Assembly (NCBI RefSeq): GCF_001562115.1 | Contig: NZ_CP013926.1 | Location: 3,038,001 to 3,102,000 of the forward strand | Direction: 5' to 3' | DNA from: Alteromonas stellipolaris | GTDB lineage: Bacteria > Pseudomonadota > Gammaproteobacteria > Enterobacterales > Alteromonadaceae | Length of the DNA: 64,000 nt | Shown here: positions 38,173-47,400 of the stretch, piece after piece | Layout: every line of letters begins with the position of its first letter | Position numbering within the stretch: position 1 is the stretch's first letter | Notes under the pieces: model-generated | Told to the model about the DNA's origin: nothing | Databases searched by the model: none | The model's input: the letters and a program-made list of their open reading frames with translations, nothing else | Program-made: the position numbers and the translations under genes

Positions 38173-38658
38173 ATGACTATAACCTCTGACAGCGTTGTCA
38201 CCCTTCACTACACCGTTTCAACCGAAGACGGTACCGAGCTTGATTCTTCAGCCGGTAAGGAGCCGCTTGTAGTGCTTCAAGGGCGCCGCTTTCTAATTGA
38301 GGGACTAGAAGACGCATTGCTAGGTAAGGAAAAAGGCGAAAAGTTCAACTTGTCTGTTGAGCCAGAGAAAGCCTACGGTGAACGTATTGATGAACTCGTT
38401 CAGCGCGTACCTAGTTCAATGTTTGAAGGCATGGACGTTGAAGTTGGCATGTCTTTTCGTGCAACCACACCTGAAGGTGAGCAATCGGTCATTATAATCG
38501 AAACATCTGATGATGAAGTGGTGGTAGACGGTAACCACCCACTTGCAGGTATTCCGCTTACGTTCGATGTAGAAGTGGTAGATGTACGCGATGCTACTGC
38601 TGAAGAGTTAGAGCACGGCCATGCCCATACGCCAGGCGGCTGTGGACACGACCACTAA
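38173..38658 (+). CDS. slyD: FKBP-type peptidyl-prolyl isomerase, SlyD-like
   Basis: A 161-residue prolyl isomerase/chaperone. The FKBP part shows VTLHYTVSTEDGTELDSS, PLVVLQGRRFLIEGLEDALLG split by the short insert-in-flap domain, KAYGERIDELVQRVP and NHPLAGIPLTFDVEVV. The C-terminus ends in a His/Cys-rich tail (EHGHAHTPGGCGHDH) of the type SlyD uses to bind nickel and zinc, though much shorter than E. coli's. It is a paralogue of FkpB at 51737. Probably its own transcript, ended by the terminator at 38691. Confidence 0.9.
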   Translation: MTITSDSVVTLHYTVSTEDGTELDSSAGKEPLVVLQGRRFLIEGLEDALLGKEKGEKFNLSVEPEKAYGERIDELVQRVPSSMFEGMDVEVGMSFRATTPEGEQSVIIIETSDDEVVVDGNHPLAGIPLTFDVEVVDVRDATAEELEHGHAHTPGGCGHDH

Positions 38659-38690
38659 GTTGCCTTACTACGGTAAGAGTATTACTAACT

Positions 38691-38717
38691 AAAAAGGGAG
38701 CCTTGGCTCCCTTTTTT
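38691..38717. terminator. Bidirectional terminator between slyD and glnB
   Basis: AAAAAGGGAGCC and GGCTCCCTTTTT form a perfect 12-bp stem with a TT loop and T-runs in both readings, placed between two converging genes. Confidence 0.9.
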
Positions 38718-38797
38718 GTTCTTAGCGTTAACGCTGTATACACCAGCGTTATACACATATGCAACGTTAGGCTTTCTCTTTAGTCAGAAATGACTAT

Positions 38798-39975
<1,178 letters not shown>

Positions 39976-40132
39976 TATAATGTCCAATTAGTGAGTGGGC
40001 GTCCTGATATCTGAGTTTACGATAAACTCGCCTTAGATGTTAGTGGTAAAAGAATTCAAACTTCATTAATTACTAAAATTCGTTGCTTTTGTATCTTAGG
40101 GCATGCCTACACGCCTTTTTTTATACCCATTT

Positions 40133-40154
40133 CAAGGCAAATTGGTTTACCTTG
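40133..40154. other. Small inverted repeat upstream of the plus-strand pilin cluster
   Basis: CAAGGCAAA, TTGG, TTTACCTTG form a 9-bp stem with one G-U type mismatch in the 266-base gap between nadE and the first pilin gene. It could be an operator or a transcript hairpin; the rest of the gap is A/T-rich without further motif I can support. Confidence 0.35.
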
Positions 40155-40241
40155 GATGTTCCCGCGCGTTTGTATCTATTGTTGTAAATTTAGAGGCTAA
40201 CGTTATTATCAGTATTCAACTAACTTAGTAAATAAATATCA

Positions 40242-40811
40242 GTGAAAACAAAGTCTTCTAACGCTATGCGTCTTCAGTACGGCCTGACTCTTTTAGAGAT
40301 GCTAATTACGGTAGCCATTTTGGCAATCTTAGTAGGGGTTGTTGCCCCATCTATTAATAGTATTTTAGTCAAAAATAGAGTAACCGGCGACATCAATACG
40401 TTAAGCGCTATTGCACAGCAAGCTAGGTTTAGTGCCGTTAATGAGCAGTTTGACGTGATACTTTGCCCTACTACGAATTACGATACGTGTGTAAGCGATT
40501 GGGCGAACGCCAAAATGGCCTTTATTGATGAGAATACAAATGGAAGCAGAGACAGCAGCGAACCCCTTATTGCCAGCAGCGACCCGCTAAATTCAGGTAA
40601 TACAATCAGCGGCATTTCGGGAACTATTTCTTTTTCTGAACAAGGCAGTATTAGTACCAGTGCAACCATTACCATTTGCCCTAGCAGCAAAGATGCCTCG
40701 TATGCCTCTGCCCTCTTATTATCACTATTCGGTAGAATATCTGTTGCCATCGACAGTGACGACGATGGCGTTAATGAAGATTTATCAGGCACTGCCCTTA
40801 CTTGCCCTTAA
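40242..40811 (+). CDS. Prepilin-type N-terminal protein, GspH/FimT-like minor pilin
   Basis: A 189-residue pilin-like protein. The prepilin motif is QYG/LTLLEMLITVAILAIL, with the cleavage glycine at residue 14 and Glu at +5, then a hydrophobic helix. The FimT/GspH pattern follows: ARFSAVNEQFDVILCP and FIDENTNGSRDSSE, an EF-hand-like loop, plus DSDDDGVNEDLSG near the end and three cysteines. The start is GTG 40242, with no ribosome-binding site; ATG 40266 would give a short leader of six residues and is an equally good start. Probably a pilus-tip or pseudopilus subunit. Confidence 0.75.
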   Translation: MKTKSSNAMRLQYGLTLLEMLITVAILAILVGVVAPSINSILVKNRVTGDINTLSAIAQQARFSAVNEQFDVILCPTTNYDTCVSDWANAKMAFIDENTNGSRDSSEPLIASSDPLNSGNTISGISGTISFSEQGSISTSATITICPSSKDASYASALLLSLFGRISVAIDSDDDGVNEDLSGTALTCP

Positions 40812-40868
40812 TGCCTTGCCGCGGTGTTCTTTAGTGGCGAAATAATGATAAGCCATATCAAATACAGG

Positions 40869-41255
40869 CTACCTTCCCCAACACCCATGAGGTAAATTCT
40901 CGTGAGGGGTGATAGTGAGTAATCGACAAGGATTAGATTTGTCCAAAAAGCCTAGAGATGCTGTAATGCTATAATTTCCATCCTTAGATTCGCTGTATGT
41001 CAGTGTAACGCCGTCTATATTGGATGCCGGCAACCCACTAAGCCCCGAGTATTTACCTTCACTCAACCAGTACCTTTCTTGCTTTATTTGCAGAGAAAGC
41101 AAATAGCTAATGGTTTCATGCTTATTCGCAAGCGCGATAGTTGATGAGTAGCTAGGAATGGCAAACATAGAAACAATACCCACAATCGCAACGGCGATCA
41201 AAAGCTCGATTAACGTAATACCCCACATTCTCATTAAATTGATTTTCCCTTCCAT
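40869..41255 (-). CDS. Type IV pilin-like protein (PilE-like), antisense within cluster
   Basis: A 128-residue pilin-like protein with leader MEGKINLMRMWG, cleavage before ITLIELLIAV (Glu at +5) and a single N-terminal helix. The globular part contains QIKQERYWLSEGKYSG, a PilE-type pattern, and a C-terminal Cys pair (NPC...HGC) that should form the disulfide loop. It lies alone on the minus strand between two plus-strand pseudopilin genes. It is short for a major pilin and is probably a minor pilin. Confidence 0.78.
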   Translation of the reverse strand: MEGKINLMRMWGITLIELLIAVAIVGIVSMFAIPSYSSTIALANKHETISYLLSLQIKQERYWLSEGKYSGLSGLPASNIDGVTLTYSESKDGNYSITASLGFLDKSNPCRLLTITPHENLPHGCWGR

Positions 41256-41334
41256 GGTACAGCAGCCCTCTATTTGTTGATTCGCTATGCTGTAAACCTA
41301 ACAGTAAACAAATGACAAATAACCGGACTAAGGC

Positions 41335-41850
41335 ATGGTTTTAAACAAAGCAGATGGATTTTCATTGTTAGAGATACTAGTGGTGCTTTGCATTGTGGTC
41401 ATTATTAGTGCTTTAGCCGTGCCCTCTTTTGTTGAATGGCGACAAGCGAACGCTATAAAAAGTGCGTTAAAGCATACCGCAGACATCGCAAAGTACGCCC
41501 GTACGCTTTCTATCTCTGAGCGAAAGCCAGTTACTTTGGTTATCGACGCTTCAGCGAATCATTGCATCAGTATAACGTCAGCGAGTGACTGCGATTGCAG
41601 TGCAGCAAGCAGTTGCCACGCTTTTAGCCAGCAGAAGCGGCTTGTTATGCAAAACTATCATGCCGTCATTGCGAGTCCTGCCAATAAAAAGTCATTACTG
41701 ACGTTCGATGGAACGCATGGAATGAGCTTCGGCAGCGCAATGACAGTAAGCATAACTAACGCTCGATATACCGGTAAAGTTATCATTAATAATCTTGGCC
41801 GGGTACGGTATTGCACTTCCACTGCACTAGAGGGTATTCCTCTATGTTAA
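41335..41850 (+). CDS. GspH/FimT-like minor pseudopilin
   Basis: A 171-residue protein with prepilin motif KADG/FSLLEILVVLCIV (cleavage at residue 8, Glu at +5). The body has the GspH pattern: ALKHTADIAKYARTLSISERKPVTLVID, then a FDGTHGMSFG segment and NNLGRVRYC near the end. Six cysteines, four in a CDCSAASSC cluster, are unusual for the family. Its stop overlaps the start of the next gene by seven bases (ATGTTAA), so the two are coupled. Start spacing from AAGG is tight. Confidence 0.76.
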   Translation: MVLNKADGFSLLEILVVLCIVVIISALAVPSFVEWRQANAIKSALKHTADIAKYARTLSISERKPVTLVIDASANHCISITSASDCDCSAASSCHAFSQQKRLVMQNYHAVIASPANKKSLLTFDGTHGMSFGSAMTVSITNARYTGKVIINNLGRVRYCTSTALEGIPLC

Positions 41851-42443
41851 GGTTATCTGGCATTAGCCTAGTAGAGCTCACTATAACCATGGCAATTAGC
41901 ACAACACTGGTGCTTTTTTCTGCCATGGGGGCGGCTACTATTTCAAAAGAACTCGGTTATTTTCAACAACAATTAGTACTGCAAAGTGAGTTACGGCTTA
42001 TTAGTCACTCGCTTTCTTTACAACTACAGCGGGCAGGATACGTAGCTCGCCCCTTCGAAGAAATTTTTGCCAACAGCGCATTACTACCGCCAGCTATTAA
42101 CATCAGCCATCATCCGCTAGAGGTTGAAAATTCTTGTGTCTTATTTTCTTATGATAAAAATGCTGATGGCGATATTAGCCACGAAAACCCCGCCGAATTG
42201 TTAGGCTTTCGATTACGTGACAAAGCCCTTGAGTACCGTGTCGCCAGTAAAAGTTGCGAGCAAGGTGGATGGCATGATTTAACCGACGCATCAGAATTAC
42301 ACGTCACTCAATTCACTATATCTTTACACGGCGAGGTAAACCATGCCTCTGTTTACAAGGTTAAGCTGGCTGTGCAAAGCAAAGCGTCTGCCCAGCTTAC
42401 CGCCGAGCAACATCTGCATATACGAGTTGCCAATGCGATATAG
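41844..42443 (+). CDS. PilW/GspJ-like minor pilin
   Basis: A 199-residue protein. ATG 41844 gives a short leader MLRLSG before ISLVELTITMAIST (Glu at +5). The body has the PilW pattern ELRLISHSLSLQLQRAGY and SYDKNADGDIS, a calcium-type loop, followed by LLGFRLRDKALEYRV. An upstream TTG in the same frame would overlap the previous gene by 40 bases and is less likely. The end overlaps the next gene by 11 bases. Confidence 0.76.
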   Translation: MLRLSGISLVELTITMAISTTLVLFSAMGAATISKELGYFQQQLVLQSELRLISHSLSLQLQRAGYVARPFEEIFANSALLPPAINISHHPLEVENSCVLFSYDKNADGDISHENPAELLGFRLRDKALEYRVASKSCEQGGWHDLTDASELHVTQFTISLHGEVNHASVYKVKLAVQSKASAQLTAEQHLHIRVANAI

Positions 42444-43437
42444 CACTGATTGTTATTCATTATGTTCGCCCGCTAGATCCTCACTAGCTCACCCCTCACT
42501 CGCTACTATTGGCGGTAAAGGGTCGATACGCATAAAAGGCGCCGTATTGTTAAGCGTGGTGGGTATACTGTTAAGCTTAATAACACTGGTTCTTTGGGCA
42601 ACCAGTTCACTACTTACAAGCGAGTTTCAAGCCAGTAAGCGCAGCATTGCTTATAACGAAGTGATGAATATATTGCACAACGATGTAACGCAGTTAACCG
42701 AGCAGCTGCGTACTAGCGAAGATTGGCAGCAAACCGCTGGTTTATTCAACCGCGCATCTGTGTCAGCAACCCACTATGTAGGAAGGGATTCACAACATTT
42801 AACCTTGTTTTCAGTGACCATGACTCATCCTGTAACGTCACTCTTCATTAGGCAAGATTTTTTACGCCACCCCGCAATAGTTCGTATTCCTGCCACCGGC
42901 GTAGTAACAGGTGCGACTAATTCTATACTTCCTCATCTGTTTGAACGTCATCAAAGTAATTTTACACCGATGTACTTTCCAGAACCGCACATAACAGATG
43001 ACTGCGACGAACTTACCCGCCATCTCGTATTTTGGGTGCGTGGTTCTTGTCATATTTCGGGCAGTGAAACCATAGGGTCAGCGAGTCAGCCTGTTTTACT
43101 TGTAATAGAAAAGGGAGATTTCACCCTTGATGCCCACGCCCAAATTTACGGGTTAGTGGTGATATTAAGCGAAACCAGCACGCCTACTAGTTCTTCGCAC
43201 TCTTCGCCGTCTATCACCTCGGCTACCTCTTCAGCCCCCCTTATCACCGCTGTCTCCCCTGTCGCTACTATCGCCTCTTCGGCCAAGCTTGTAGGCGCCA
43301 TGGTAAGCAATGAGGAAGTCACTAGGGTTTTCCATGGGCACATCGATTTCAATCTAAGCGTATTACGCGCCCTTCAACAATCTAGCGGTTTGCAAAAGAT
43401 GCAACCTATCCCCGGGAGTTGGCATGACTTCAATTAA
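42433..43437 (+). CDS. PilX/GspK-like pilus assembly protein with Ser/Thr-rich insert
   Basis: A 334-residue protein with a long basic leader (cleavage after residue 36, KG/AVLL) and one membrane helix. It lacks Glu at +5, as PilX and GspK members do. The central part RGSCHISGSETIGSASQPVLL followed by IEKGDFTLDAHAQIYGLVVILS is the repeating beta motif of PilX-like proteins. A stretch of about 40 residues rich in Ser, Thr, Ala and Pro (near 245-286) interrupts it before GAMVSNEE. ATG 42433 is chosen over an ATG 90 bases upstream because the latter lies deep in the previous gene. Confidence 0.68.
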   Translation: MRYSTDCYSLCSPARSSLAHPSLATIGGKGSIRIKGAVLLSVVGILLSLITLVLWATSSLLTSEFQASKRSIAYNEVMNILHNDVTQLTEQLRTSEDWQQTAGLFNRASVSATHYVGRDSQHLTLFSVTMTHPVTSLFIRQDFLRHPAIVRIPATGVVTGATNSILPHLFERHQSNFTPMYFPEPHITDDCDELTRHLVFWVRGSCHISGSETIGSASQPVLLVIEKGDFTLDAHAQIYGLVVILSETSTPTSSSHSSPSITSATSSAPLITAVSPVATIASSAKLVGAMVSNEEVTRVFHGHIDFNLSVLRALQQSSGLQKMQPIPGSWHDFN

Positions 43438-43984
43438 AAAGACCCAAGGTTTTTCGCTTATAGAGGTAATGATTGCATCAGGACTCTTTGCACTCACCTT
43501 TACCGCAGGCCTTAAGCTTTATCAGCAAATATATGGACAATGGCAGCAACTAAACAAGGTGCAGCAAGCACGGCATCAGCTTGAAACCGACCAAACTGAT
43601 TTACTAATAAATGTGAATACGAATCAGGATACATATGCCACCATTCCCTCCTCGTCTACCCCGAGCGGGTTAAAAGCCGTGACCTTAGTCAAAGTTGTAG
43701 AACCTTTACCCAAATTCAACCATACAGAAGAAGCTGCACACACCGATAAAACACATACCGATAAAACGCTTAATGAAGGGAGTGAAACGACAACTGAAGA
43801 AACAAATGCAAAAGAGGCGCTTGGTGACGCGCAAGAACTCATCGAAAAAGTAAAAACCGAAAGCCAAGCTATTAACTTAACATTGACGGTTGTAGTGCCA
43901 CCGCCGTATCAGTCCCGTTGGCAAGATGTGATGAGCATGGGGCCGCTAGTGCCGTTAATGCCCCTTCCACCCGCAACGCCTTAG
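43424..43984 (+). CDS. PilV/GspI-like minor pilin with acidic Thr/Glu-rich region
   Basis: A 186-residue protein with prepilin motif KKTQG/FSLIEVMIASGLFALT (Glu at +5) and a hydrophobic helix. Residues about 98-148 are low-complexity and rich in Thr, Glu, Lys and His, including a direct repeat HTDKTHTDKT, and the C-terminus is Pro-rich. No cysteines are present. It is the last gene of the plus-strand set, overlaps the previous gene by 14 bases, and stops four bases before the pilE stop on the other strand. The family call rests on the N-terminus and gene order. Confidence 0.65.
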   Translation: MTSIKKTQGFSLIEVMIASGLFALTFTAGLKLYQQIYGQWQQLNKVQQARHQLETDQTDLLINVNTNQDTYATIPSSSTPSGLKAVTLVKVVEPLPKFNHTEEAAHTDKTHTDKTLNEGSETTTEETNAKEALGDAQELIEKVKTESQAINLTLTVVVPPPYQSRWQDVMSMGPLVPLMPLPPATP

Positions 43985-43988
43985 CTTG

Positions 43989-44456
43989 CTAACAAGACCA
44001 GCAATACTCGCCCGCCGCCAACGAACCATTATTGTTTACGTCCCAGCCTTTGCGGCCATCACTAAAATAAAACAGCGCGCCATCAGCAGCCTGCGCAGTT
44101 CCGCTTACTGGCGTTGCTTTTAGCTGGTAACTGGTTGCATCGGCAGACACTATGGTGAGGTTATAGCGTTTATTCGCCGCCGCTTCGGTCGAGGGAGAGT
44201 AAGTAGCAAATATGGTTGGTGCTCCCGTATTTCCGCCACCTGCGCCCGCGCCTTGGTAACTAAAAGAGCCACTATGATGACGTTCCATTGCAGCAGCAAA
44301 TGCCAGCATGTCTGCTTGCGCCGAGCCTCTATATCCATCCGTCATAAAAGACTGGTATGAAGGGTAAGCAATGCTGGCAAGAATGCCAACAATGGCCACC
44401 ACTATCATTAATTCAATAAGGGAAAAGCCTTTGTTTTTTTCGTCACTACTAATCAC
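43989..44456 (-). CDS. pilE: Type IV pilin PilE (minor pilin)
   Basis: A 155-residue pilin: leader with cleavage at NKG/FSLIELMIVVAIVGIL (Glu at +5), then ADMLAFAAAMERHHSG, a Gly-rich loop, YNLTIVSADATSYQLKATP and FYFSDGRKGWDVNNNG...EYCWSC, the usual PilE ending with a C-terminal Cys pair. The start is GTG 44456, overlapping the pilY1 stop by four bases (GTGA). It is the last gene of pilVWXY1E. Confidence 0.92.
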   Translation of the reverse strand: MISSDEKNKGFSLIELMIVVAIVGILASIAYPSYQSFMTDGYRGSAQADMLAFAAAMERHHSGSFSYQGAGAGGGNTGAPTIFATYSPSTEAAANKRYNLTIVSADATSYQLKATPVSGTAQAADGALFYFSDGRKGWDVNNNGSLAAGEYCWSC

Positions 44457-47400
44457 CGAGATGTATCCTCTCGCTCAGTTTCGGAATGCCAACTGCCTCG
44501 TTGTATTCGCTCAAACTTGCCATAAATATTTTGCGCTAAGCACTCGAACGCTGAACCGCAAGCCTCTTCATTGCCATCATTGTCGACACTGATAACAGTA
44601 GATGCACACTCGGTACCAAGGCACACCACAGGGCTGGTTATATCTTCAATAAGAATTTTAGTCTCTGGCGCAATCCCTGTTTGCTGTAACTCTACTGATC
44701 TATCCGAACTATCGAGTTCGCCATTATTATTGAGGTCTGATACGGCATTAGCATTAAATAAATTAACGAGATAAGCGCGGCTATTACCAGATGGCGGCGC
44801 ACACAAACTGGTGCTACTAACCGCAGGCACATAAGTAGTAAAGAATATTTTGTAATCGATGATTAAGGGTGATGCCAATACTTTCTCGCCATCGGTCGTA
44901 AGCTCTATATACCACCCCGCCTTATTAGCAAAGCTTGATGCTGCCACACCTTGCTCGCCTTCATCGCTACTGGTGAGCAAATGTTCGGTAGCATTATATA
45001 AATCTGACTCATATACCGTACTCATGAAGGTAAAATGACCACTCGCATCGCGATTAAATACCCCCTCGTCTTTGAGCATATAAAAATTGTCTTCTACTGT
45101 GACATCAAGCGGTGATGCTCGCCATCCACTGCCCATTGCCACGGCATAATATAATTCCTCACCCAGCGCGACTTCCGATACATCAGGACCATAGTAAAAA
45201 CGGCGGTTAGTTTCAGCGGTGTCTCCAGCAAAATCTGCCAACCTAGCCCCTTTTACAAAATTGCTGCCCGACTCGCCATTATAAATGTCCAAACGGAACA
45301 GCTGCCCGCCCATGTCACCTACATACATATGGTCAGCGAAGCCATCGTTGTCTCTGTCAATAACAGATATACGACCTGGAATACTGTAGTTCATATCAAC
45401 TAGATTCAAATCTGCATCAGCATTACTGGCGTGCCAAAGTAAGCTTCCAGTGTCGGCATCGAACATATATACCGCATTTCCAACAGCATCAGCACTTCTT
45501 ACTGATTTATCATCTTGCGAGTCATCGTAACCGCCGCCGATGATCATGACATTTTTCTCTTGGGTGCCGTAGCGCACTTTTGTGATAGTGGGGCGCGACC
45601 ATGTTTGGCCTAATTTCTCAAGACCCGTGGAGCCCCCTTCAATCACAAACTTAACGGTTGGCGACGTCTTCTGGGTTACATCAAACACATAATAGTTACG
45701 GCCACCTCGGCGCATTCCTAAATACAAATAAGTTGATGTGCCCACTGTGCGTAACACCATCTCGCCGTCTAAGCCATAAACGTGATTAAACGTAGAAATA
45801 TCTTCATAAAAGTGGTGCAAGTTTGGCAGTAACGCCTTAGGCATAATGCCGAAGTTTTCTTCGCCGGTTTCTGCATCGAACGAATGAAGCATACCTTGGT
45901 TTGTAGCAACTAATATGGCTGAATCTGTACTACCGTAATTGACCACTACAGGCTGTGAATGAATGGGGTCGCCCATTTGAAGCCGATAGTCAGTGGTATC
46001 ACCATCGCCATCATTATCTTTGACATCTAGGCCTCGTGCCCATTTGAGCAGCACTTCGCGAAGCTCTTCTGCATCAAGCTCATCATCCACACCTAATAAT
46101 GCCGTCGTAATATCACTGTTGTCTTCATGCAATTCATTACTAGATTGGACAATGTTGCCAGCACCATCGAAAACATACAAATTACGGTTAGATGTCATTT
46201 TACTCGCGGTACCGCCCTCTCGAACATCACTACCATCAGCAAGGGTCGACCAATAGCTATGGGAGGTATCCTTAAAGAACCCCGTATCACCATCAACAGC
46301 AACCAATGAATTTTGATCTAAAATATTCTCACCATCTAATCGGTAACGTTTAAGGTTACCTGGCCAGATAGCACCTTCACTGGGCTTAAACAACGCAAAG
46401 TAGAGTTCATCGTTATGGGTCAAGCGATTAAGTTGATTCACCGCTACACCGGGTGATACGAAGGTTGAATTAACATCTTTTACGGAGCGTAGAATAGTGT
46501 TGAATGCCTCAAGTAGCTCAGTGCTGTCATCGGCTTGATAGAATCCACCACCACTTTGCACTGCCAGTTGGTTCAAGAAGTTGTTGGCAGTACTATTCGC
46601 TGCAAATCCTATTGTATGGGTGATCACGCGACGCCCAATAACCGAAGTATCGGAGTCACTGACATTTTTCACTAGATTTAAACCACACTTTTCGCCGCCA
46701 CTTCCGGTACAGCTTTCACCTAGTAATGATTCGATAAGGGATACACTGTGGTTATTGTTTGCTTCACCATCTGACAGTAAAACAATATGGTTGTTGGTCT
46801 GGCACTGCAGATCGCTAACCGGTGATATATAGGTTGCCCCGCTAGGGATATATTCATTAATACAGTCGCTATCAGATAGGTTGTCATCGGAACACCCATT
46901 GGGTTGAACCGCATCTGCGCCCAAATATGCACTTCTGTGACTGACTCGCGTATTCTTCCTCACCGTATTTGAAACATTATAATTACCACGAGTTAGCCCG
47001 TAATCAACGTCTCTGCCGCCGTAATAGTTAACAGCTTCGTAAAGGGTATCTACGATGGGCGTATAACCACTGGCAGTAAGCTCATCCACTTTACTAACTA
47101 AGTGTTCTCTAACTGTCGATGTCTGCCCAGGCGAAGCTGAACCATTGAACTTAACCACTAGTTTTGCCGCGGAAGACTGGGAACCACTGTAGGTATACGC
47201 ACCTCGATAACCGGTAAAGTCACTGAACACGAAAGCCATCGCATTACCAGATTGCCAGCCCGATCTATCTACAATCTCTTTAACAACACCTGATATATCC
47301 GGTGAAGCGTAATCGTTGCCCGATGAGAACGACCCCATATTCCAGGTTACACCCGACGTTTTTCCAATATTTCTAAGCAAATAACGATTGCCTGAGGAAA

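Noticed and set aside
42343..42432. Longer start for the PilX-like gene
   Set aside because: It would overlap the PilW-like gene by about 100 bases in another frame; ATG 42433 gives an 11-base overlap in line with the other genes of the cluster.
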